Part shown: piece after piece, positions 47,671 through 53,394 of the stretch
Position numbering within the stretch: position 1 is the stretch's first letter
Layout of the letters: each line of letters opens with the position of its first letter
Notes under the pieces: generated by a model
Database searches by the model: none
Seen by the model: only the letters and a program-made list of their open reading frames with translations
What the model was told of the DNA's origin: nothing
Translations under genes and position numbers: made by a program
NCBI GenBank assembly: GCA_041690355.1
Contig: JAWLHK010000016.1
Coordinates: forward strand, 43,704-97,097
Direction of reading: 5' to 3'
From: JAWLHK01 sp041690355 [NCBI: bacterium]
Lineage (GTDB): Bacteria; J088; JAWLBW01
Length of the DNA stretch: 53,394 nt

Positions 47671-49830
47671 TCAGTAGGCGAGACCGTTGATACAGTTGTA
47701 ATAGCCGCCGCCATCGACGTCGCTGAGCCCAACGTCAACACAGAGCTGGAACGAACTGCCCGTCGGATTGGTTGTGGCATCCTTATCGGAAACCACGATC
47801 GTATACACACCCCAGGGGTATGCCCCCCAGGCATAGGGTTCCGAGACATCGATGCCGGTTGCACCAGGACCATCCACATTGACGCTGACCGACGTACCCT
47901 GCGGCAGAGGATTCGCGTTGATGTCGCTGATCCACACGTTGACGACGGTTTCTGTCGTCGAGGCTGTGCCATAGGAGGCAACCGCTGGCGAAGGCGCGCC
48001 GACGACCATCTTGTCTCCGCCCGGACCACCGTCGAAGCGCGTATTCGCAGTCAGCTCCTCATACCGCTCGGGTACCAGGAAAATCACCGCATCGCCGGTG
48101 AAATAGATGGTCGCCGACGACCAGACGAGCGTGCTGTCATGATACTCGCCGCCGCTCGGGCCGTTCCACGGGTACCCGCCATGCAGATCGTGCGCACCGG
48201 CCGTGTCGTGTGCACCGGTATACAGGGTGCCGAATGAGAAGTCCCAGAAGTCTTCACCGGCATCATACACGTCGTTTTCGTTGGCATCGACAAACGGCTC
48301 GGCCGGGTCGTAGGTGACAACATCGCCGTCGACTGCATTGAAGAGACCATCGCCGTTTGCGTCCGTGAAGCTCGACTGGCCGGTGGCCACCGCGATGATC
48401 GTAACGGCGCCATTGCCCGGGTCCCCGAGCGCGGGGTACCCATGATTCGTGCCTACGAGGCCGCCGAAGTCAACCACTGAACCAGGATTATTCGGAAGCT
48501 GGTCGCCGAACGCCGTGACGAACGGGATACTTACCGCACCCTGCGAGTCGGTACCATACCCCACGTCATTGAACTCACCGCAGATACCGACTTCGCAGCT
48601 GAGGTATACCCGGGTACCTTCCGGGACAGGGTTATTCGAGTGGTCGGCAAGGCGGACGACGAATTCTCCATCGAGCCCCGAAAGGAGCAATCCCGACATG
48701 ACTTTGGTTCCCGGCGTCGGCCCGAAATCAATGTTTTCGGTCGTCGGCAATCCGCCCTGGAGGGTGAGTTTGCCCGACGAAACCGTACGGCTGGCCGAAG
48801 GGACGGATGCCTGGATCCAGGTCGACCCGGACTTACCGCCGGCATTGACGGCGACCGTGGCAATCCCGCCAATCGTGGCGCCCTGTACAGGCGAAATCGA
48901 TACGCCTGCGAGATGCGGTACGTCCTGGAACTGAACGACCGTGTTATCGGCGACCGCGTTGCCGTACATGTCCTTGATCGTCACGGTCACGATGGCGGTC
49001 TCATTGCCGGCGCCCTTCAGGTTGATGACATTCGGGACGGGTTCGGAAATCTGGATGTCGAACGGAGTGCCCGGGCCGACCGTAATGATCAGCTCTGCCG
49101 AAACATCCTCTGCGGTTGCGGTAATCGTGGCGTCCCGCGCCTCGATCCCTCCCGTGAACGTTACGGTTGCGAGACCGTTGTTGTCGGTGACAACGCGGGA
49201 GGCTGAAAGGCTTCCTGTATCGGTCGAAACATTGATCGTCACGTTCTGGGCGTAGGTGTTATTGTTATTTCTGGCCCGGATAAGGATCGTCGTTTCGTCG
49301 GAATTCGTGGGATTCGCAACCTCGACCGAAGTTGAACCAACCGGGAGAATATCTATGCTCGACAGCGCAATTTCCTGGCCCGGAAGCGGATTAAACGTCA
49401 CTGTGACCGAACTCGAAAGCACGCCGTCGACTTCGGCCTGGACGGACACGTCGCCAGGACCGGTGCCGTCGAGCCTGGTCTCAGCCTTGCCACCGACCGT
49501 ATCGACATCGGCAGCGGTAAAGACCCCTACCGAATTGTTATTGAGGGTGAAATTTACCGAAGTGCCGTCGGTAACAGGCTTCGTCTTCGCCTCATCGAGC
49601 CAGCCCGTCGCAGTCAGCGTTATACTGTCGCCGACGTCCGCAGAATTGCCCGAAGCCGTGAGTTCGACGATAAGCACGCCGCTATCGGTCGCGCCGCCGC
49701 CTCCTCCCCCACCGCCGCCGGTGTCATCTGTGGTGGCGCGACGGGTGGGTTCGGTTATCTCATCGCTCGAACATGCGCCTACCGCAAAAGCGGTAAGCAG
49801 AACCAGACTCAGTGTACGAAGTGCTTTCAT
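47671..49830 (-). CDS. Ig-like (Big) lipoprotein with two calcium-loop motifs, pilus-linked
   Basis: A 719-residue exported protein. The signal ends in AVGAC (lipid Cys20) and is followed by nine consecutive glycines (38-46). About five bacterial Ig-like domains (about 52-410) show typical GTSVNFTL and GLATVTF strands. DANGDGLFNAVD (490-501) and DANENDVYDAGE (515-526) have EF-hand-like calcium-loop spacing. The aromatic C-terminal part (530-719) includes a Trp/Tyr-rich stretch (YAWGAYPWGVY) and a possible disulfide (CVDV...YNC). It follows the PilQ-associated lipoprotein. A role as a surface or pilus-associated adhesin is inference. GGGGAG precedes the ATG. Confidence 0.85.
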   Translation of the reverse strand: MKALRTLSLVLLTAFAVGACSSDEITEPTRRATTDDTGGGGGGGGGATDSGVLIVELTASGNSADVGDSITLTATGWLDEAKTKPVTDGTSVNFTLNNNSVGVFTAADVDTVGGKAETRLDGTGPGDVSVQAEVDGVLSSSVTVTFNPLPGQEIALSSIDILPVGSTSVEVANPTNSDETTILIRARNNNNTYAQNVTINVSTDTGSLSASRVVTDNNGLATVTFTGGIEARDATITATAEDVSAELIITVGPGTPFDIQISEPVPNVINLKGAGNETAIVTVTIKDMYGNAVADNTVVQFQDVPHLAGVSISPVQGATIGGIATVAVNAGGKSGSTWIQASVPSASRTVSSGKLTLQGGLPTTENIDFGPTPGTKVMSGLLLSGLDGEFVVRLADHSNNPVPEGTRVYLSCEVGICGEFNDVGYGTDSQGAVSIPFVTAFGDQLPNNPGSVVDFGGLVGTNHGYPALGDPGNGAVTIIAVATGQSSFTDANGDGLFNAVDGDVVTYDPAEPFVDANENDVYDAGEDFWDFSFGTLYTGAHDTAGAHDLHGGYPWNGPSGGEYHDSTLVWSSATIYFTGDAVIFLVPERYEELTANTRFDGGPGGDKMVVGAPSPAVASYGTASTTETVVNVWISDINANPLPQGTSVSVNVDGPGATGIDVSEPYAWGAYPWGVYTIVVSDKDATTNPTGSSFQLCVDVGLSDVDGGGYYNCINGLAY

Positions 49831-49912
49831 GACTGGCGCTCCCCAAATTTAGGACTCGGGATTACCCTACCCCGGCCCGGGACGAAATACAAATGCCCTG
49901 CCCTGCCGCGGC

Positions 49913-50497
49913 TCAGCCGCCGCAGGTATCGAAGTCAGACAACGTGAGGGTCACCGCTCCCGTCGTCTGGAGCTCGACGCCGAACTCGTCGACGGCGTTG
50001 AAGGTGTAGCGCACCTCGTACCGATAGGCATTGCGGTTCGCCGGCGCGATGTCGGCCCATTTGTCCATGAACTGAAGCTTGGTCGACAGCGGTACCAGTT
50101 CGAGCCCGCCGATGGCCGCCGTACCGCCGCCTGGAATGCGGAAGGTCGAAGGCATCTGCAGCTCGAGCGGGCTGAGCGAGGGGCCGTTCGAGAGCGGGAC
50201 ATACTCCACCGTGTAATCCGTAAGGATCACGTACGGCGGCTCGTCCTGCGGGGTGGCGCCCAGTTCCGTAAAGCGCTGGTTGAAGAACGAGACCTGCGCG
50301 GTGTCCTTGATGAACGTCTCGAAGGTGGGGCCGGCCGGATCGCAGACCGACTGCACCATGTCGACGTCAGAGTTTTCAACCTCGATCGACTCAATCCCGA
50401 AGATACCGCCGTGGGCCTGGCTGTTCGTCGGCACGTCGCCGCAGGCGGTCATCAGGGTCAACAGGGCGATGGCGCCCGAAGTAAGTTTCGACTTCAT
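49913..50497 (-). CDS. Small lipoprotein linked to pilQ, function unknown
   Basis: A 194-residue exported protein. The signal peptide ends in LMTAC (lipid Cys19). The mature part is beta-rich, with two cysteines (in SVCDPAG and DFDTCGG) that may form a disulfide. I chose ATG 50497 because GAGG sits 6 nt upstream; an ATG at 50509 that overlaps the pilQ stop is weaker. Its position right after pilQ makes a secretin-assembly role possible, but it has no clear similarity to PilF/PilW pilotins. Confidence 0.82.
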   Translation of the reverse strand: MKSKLTSGAIALLTLMTACGDVPTNSQAHGGIFGIESIEVENSDVDMVQSVCDPAGPTFETFIKDTAQVSFFNQRFTELGATPQDEPPYVILTDYTVEYVPLSNGPSLSPLELQMPSTFRIPGGGTAAIGGLELVPLSTKLQFMDKWADIAPANRNAYRYEVRYTFNAVDEFGVELQTTGAVTLTLSDFDTCGG

Positions 50498-50508
50498 GGT
50501 ATGCCTCA

Positions 50509-53394
50509 TCAGTACGAAGCCTTGGCCGCTTCTTTGCGGGTGATGATTCGCGGCGTGATAAACACGAGCAGTTCAGAACGCGTGTCTTCGACCGTCGTCT
50601 TCTTGAAGAACCAGCCCAGAACGGGGATCTTGCTGAAGAACGGCACCCCACGTTCAGACTCGCTCTTCGAAACCTGGAAGATACCGCCGATGACCGTCGT
50701 CTCGCCGTCCTTGACGAGCACCTCGGTGGTGGCTTCCTTCTTCGAAATCGAAGGGGCGCCGCCGGCGCTTCGCAGTGCCGTATCGGGCGCGTTCTTTTCA
50801 GCCTTGATCTTCATGATGACCGAGCGATCGGGCGTAATCTGGGGCGTGACGGTCAGCTTGATCACGGCGTCGATGAACTGGGTCTGCGTCCCCTGGGCCG
50901 AAGTGGTTTCGAAGGGGATACTGATACCCTGCTGGATCGAGGCCTGGCTCTTGTTGAGCGTCGTCACCCGCGGGCTGCTGATGACTCGGCCCTGACCGGC
51001 GCTCTCGAGTGCGCTCAAGCGCAGGTCAAGGAGACCGGCGTTGTTGAACGAACCGAACAGGAAGCTGATCGCACCACCGGCGCCCGGACCCGCAGCGGCG
51101 GGCAGGTTGACGGCAAAATCCGGCGTATCCGACGTGCCGGCCGCTCCGAGGTTGCCACCCTGGATACCTACCGTATTGGGGAATGCCAGGCCGGTACCGG
51201 TGCCGTAGCCCGGCGCGGCCTGATAATTGCCGCCCCACTGGATACCGAGGTCGCGCGTGAAGTTGGTATTCGCTTCGACGATCTTGGCTTCGATGAGCAC
51301 CTGCGGCGTCTGTGTGTCCAGGTTCTCAATCAGACGGGCCGCGTCTTCGATGTTCTGAGCGATGTCCTTGATGATCAGCACATTGGTGCGGTTGTCGACG
51401 GCCACCGATCCGCGCTTGCTGAGCACCGGCTGCACGCGGCTGGCGAGGTCCGAAGCCTCAGCGTAGTTGACCGGCACGATCTTGATGAAGAGCGGGTCGA
51501 GCTCCTGCTGAGCCTGAAGGCTCTTGAGGCGCTGCTCTTCTTCTGCCGCGAGTTTACTCGCCGGTGCGATGCGCACGACGTTGCCGACGCGCACCATCCC
51601 CAGCCCCTGACTGTCAAGCACGACATCGAGCGCCTGATCCCACGGAACGTTGATCAGGCGAATCGTCATCGTACCGCTGACGTCCTGGGCGGTGATGATG
51701 TTGAGATTGCTCACTTCGGCAATCAGGCGAAGAATGTCGCGCAGATCGGCGTTCTGAAAGTCGAGGCTGATACGTCGCCCGACATACCGCTTACGCGACC
51801 GGTCTTCGGTGAGATTCGACCGGTTCTGCGCCTGCGGCGCTTCGCGGGCGATGGTCTTCATCTCGCGCTGTGCTCCCGGCGCCTGGGCTGCGGGAGCCGG
51901 GGCGGGGGCAGGAGCCTGCATGACGACCTTGGGGGCCTCGACGACTGCCTGTTCACCGAGTTCGAGGCGAAGGCCGTTGTCGACCTTCGTCAGGTTGTAC
52001 TTCGGCAGGTCGGCGCCCTGGACGTCGAGTACCAGGCGCACGCGATCAGGCTGCTGCCCGACGCGCAGGTTCGTCACGCCGGCGGCATTGACGGGAACTT
52101 CCTTGGCCGAAAACAGATTGCCTGTATCCCAGATATCGATCACCAGCCGGGTGGGCTGCTCGAGCTTGAAGGCGTTGTACGCGCCGATTGCGCCGTCGGT
52201 CACGACGTTCACGACAGTCTTGCCCTGATCGGTTCCCACCTTGATGTCCAGGATCTTGGCGGCCTTGGGGGCCTCTTCCGGCTGCGCGACGATGGGCGCG
52301 GGAACGGTCTCGACCGGCGCCGGCAGTGCGGGCTCTTCAAAGGCGGGCGCAATGGGTTCCGGCGCTTCGGCGGGAAGCTCTTCGATGAATATCTCTTCCT
52401 GCGGTGCCGGTTCGGGTGCACCTTCGAGGGCCTGACGCGCCAGGGCGGCGCCCTCGTCCTCTTCGATCATTTCGAGCGTCTGCACCGGTTCGCCCGGAGC
52501 CGGTTCAGCCACGAAAGGGGCGGGCTCTTCCAGGGCCTGCGGCTCTTCGACGAGCGGCGGCGGTTCGGCCGGGAACTCTTCGAGCGGCGCCGGCTCGGTC
52601 AGCGGTGCGGGTTCAGCCGGAAATTCTTCAAGCGGTGCAGGCTCGGCCAGCGGCGCAGGCTCCGCCGGAACCTCCTCCAACGGAGCAGGCTCCGCCGGAA
52701 TCTCTTCGAACGGTGCCGGCTCGGTCAGCGGTGCCGGTTCGGCCGGGACCTCTTCAAATGGAGCCGGCTCGGCCGGGGCCTCTTCGAGCGGCGCCGGCTC
52801 GGCCAGCGGTGCAGGCTCGGCCGGGACCTCTTCGATCGGCGCAGGCTCGTCGAGCGGAGCGGGTTCGTCGACCGGCGGCAGTTCCTCGAGCGGTTCCGCT
52901 TCGGGAAGCGGCTCATCGAGCAGAATCTCTTCGCTGGCGTCGGGCGGTAGCGGCTCGAGCGGCACGTCGAGGTCGCCCTCGAGCAACTCTTCGGGGGCCG
53001 GCTGCAGCTCGGTCGTCTGCGTCAGGATCTTACCGCTCTTGGTGCGCACCTTGCGGACGACCTTGCGGTATTTCGGAATTTCGAGAATGAGCCGGTTATC
53101 CCGGACGGCCGAGGCATACTGCGCGTGCTTGGGCAGCGTAAGCTCGACGCGGGCCACGGCATTGTCGCCGGTACCGAACTGCCGGGTGCTCAGCGAGCGC
53201 ACCATCGCGTTCTTGTCGTTCATCTTCTTGCCCGACGCCTTGACCTGCGTGCGCGCAAGATCGACCACGATGCGGTGGGGACCCGAGAGCTTGAAAACGG
53301 TGTACGTAGGCTGCTGGAGCCCTTCGATGACGACGACGGTGCGGTCCCGGTAGTCGCGGACCTTGACCGATTGGACGCGATTCAGGGAATCCCT
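50509..53394 (-). CDS. pilQ: Type IV pilus secretin PilQ, 5' end beyond the window
   Basis: At least 961 residues are visible; the frame stays open to the right edge. A first AMIN domain (RTVVVIEGLQQPTYTVFKLSGPHRIVVDL) and an EPAP repeat linker (coding 52495-52872) are followed by a second AMIN domain (ILDIKVGTDQGKTVVNVV...RLVIDIW). The STN/N0 domain (RRISLDFQNADLRDILRLIAEVSNLNII), N1 domain (IKIVPVNYAEASDLASRVQPVL) and the secretin core (RVISSPRVTTLNKSQASIQQG, VTPQITPD, DGETTVIGGIF, PVLGWFFK, ELLVFITPRII) complete it. It forms the outer-membrane ring through which pili emerge. PilM/N/O/P are expected beyond 53394. Confidence 0.96.
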   Translation of the reverse strand, partial: RDSLNRVQSVKVRDYRDRTVVVIEGLQQPTYTVFKLSGPHRIVVDLARTQVKASGKKMNDKNAMVRSLSTRQFGTGDNAVARVELTLPKHAQYASAVRDNRLILEIPKYRKVVRKVRTKSGKILTQTTELQPAPEELLEGDLDVPLEPLPPDASEEILLDEPLPEAEPLEELPPVDEPAPLDEPAPIEEVPAEPAPLAEPAPLEEAPAEPAPFEEVPAEPAPLTEPAPFEEIPAEPAPLEEVPAEPAPLAEPAPLEEFPAEPAPLTEPAPLEEFPAEPPPLVEEPQALEEPAPFVAEPAPGEPVQTLEMIEEDEGAALARQALEGAPEPAPQEEIFIEELPAEAPEPIAPAFEEPALPAPVETVPAPIVAQPEEAPKAAKILDIKVGTDQGKTVVNVVTDGAIGAYNAFKLEQPTRLVIDIWDTGNLFSAKEVPVNAAGVTNLRVGQQPDRVRLVLDVQGADLPKYNLTKVDNGLRLELGEQAVVEAPKVVMQAPAPAPAPAAQAPGAQREMKTIAREAPQAQNRSNLTEDRSRKRYVGRRISLDFQNADLRDILRLIAEVSNLNIITAQDVSGTMTIRLINVPWDQALDVVLDSQGLGMVRVGNVVRIAPASKLAAEEEQRLKSLQAQQELDPLFIKIVPVNYAEASDLASRVQPVLSKRGSVAVDNRTNVLIIKDIAQNIEDAARLIENLDTQTPQVLIEAKIVEANTNFTRDLGIQWGGNYQAAPGYGTGTGLAFPNTVGIQGGNLGAAGTSDTPDFAVNLPAAAGPGAGGAISFLFGSFNNAGLLDLRLSALESAGQGRVISSPRVTTLNKSQASIQQGISIPFETTSAQGTQTQFIDAVIKLTVTPQITPDRSVIMKIKAEKNAPDTALRSAGGAPSISKKEATTEVLVKDGETTVIGGIFQVSKSESERGVPFFSKIPVLGWFFKKTTVEDTRSELLVFITPRIITRKEAAKASY
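52495..52872. repeat. EPAP-repeat region of pilQ
   Basis: About 378 bp encoding 14 EPAP motifs in a repeating pattern of EPAPL(A/T)EPAPLEE(V/F)PA. The repeat lies between the two AMIN domains. Units differ at third positions, so it is an old array. It predicts a stiff acidic/proline periplasmic spacer. Confidence 0.8.

Overview
High-GC chromosomal window from a Gram-negative bacterium. It encodes outer-membrane machinery (an Omp85/TamA protein, TamB, CpoB, five lipobox proteins) and the type IV pilus secretin PilQ. The order proB-proA-nadD-rsfS-rlmH-gpmI near obgE, together with trmFO, dprA-topA, NtrC-type regulation and a pilus cluster, resembles Deltaproteobacteria-type phyla (Desulfobacterota, Myxococcota and relatives). 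That assignment is inference from gene content. No insertion sequence, prophage, CRISPR array, rRNA or integrase was seen, so this looks like core chromosome with clade-specific genes.

Left part (1-13.7 kb): the 5' end of trmFO, an ALDH3-type aldehyde dehydrogenase, a Nudix hydrolase, a patatin-like lipase divergent from obgE, tRNA-Glu(CUC), and a membrane-bound hybrid histidine kinase. A compact minus-strand operon follows: proB, proA, nadD, rsfS, rlmH, gpmI.

Middle part (13.8-33 kb): an HD-domain phosphohydrolase, two poorly characterised genes, an EF-hand lipoprotein, and a two-gene signalling operon (histidine kinase with a degenerate receiver plus an NtrC-type sigma54 activator). Then come a PilZ protein, QueD, a HAD phosphatase, a four-gene stress-like operon (DUF2267, SDR, DUF6496, cupin), a lipoprotein penicillin-acylase-family enzyme, two tandem AI-2E-type transporters, and dprA-topA.

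Right part (33-53.4 kb), all on the minus strand, is devoted to the cell envelope. pilQ (cut by the window edge), a small two-cysteine lipoprotein, an Ig-like lipoprotein with two calcium-loop motifs and aroQ come first. A large TPR protein and an ExeA/GspA-like ATPase follow, then tRNA-Gly(CCC), yacG, tamB, tamA, cpoB and a LysM protein. The most unusual object is the ATPase (42567-44723): its C-terminal two thirds is an acidic tail carrying about 16 copies of an LD-motif-like segment (LDDLLGxL). Part of the tail is encoded by a 75-bp tandem repeat, and a related segment occurs in the adjacent TPR protein. The TamA protein appears to have seven POTRA domains, and PilQ carries a long EPAP repeat linker. 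I read this as a pilus/envelope assembly module with an unusual multivalent docking scaffold, which is inference.

Several minus-strand genes have a -10 element 7-11 nt before the start codon and no visible Shine-Dalgarno sequence, suggesting leaderless mRNAs.
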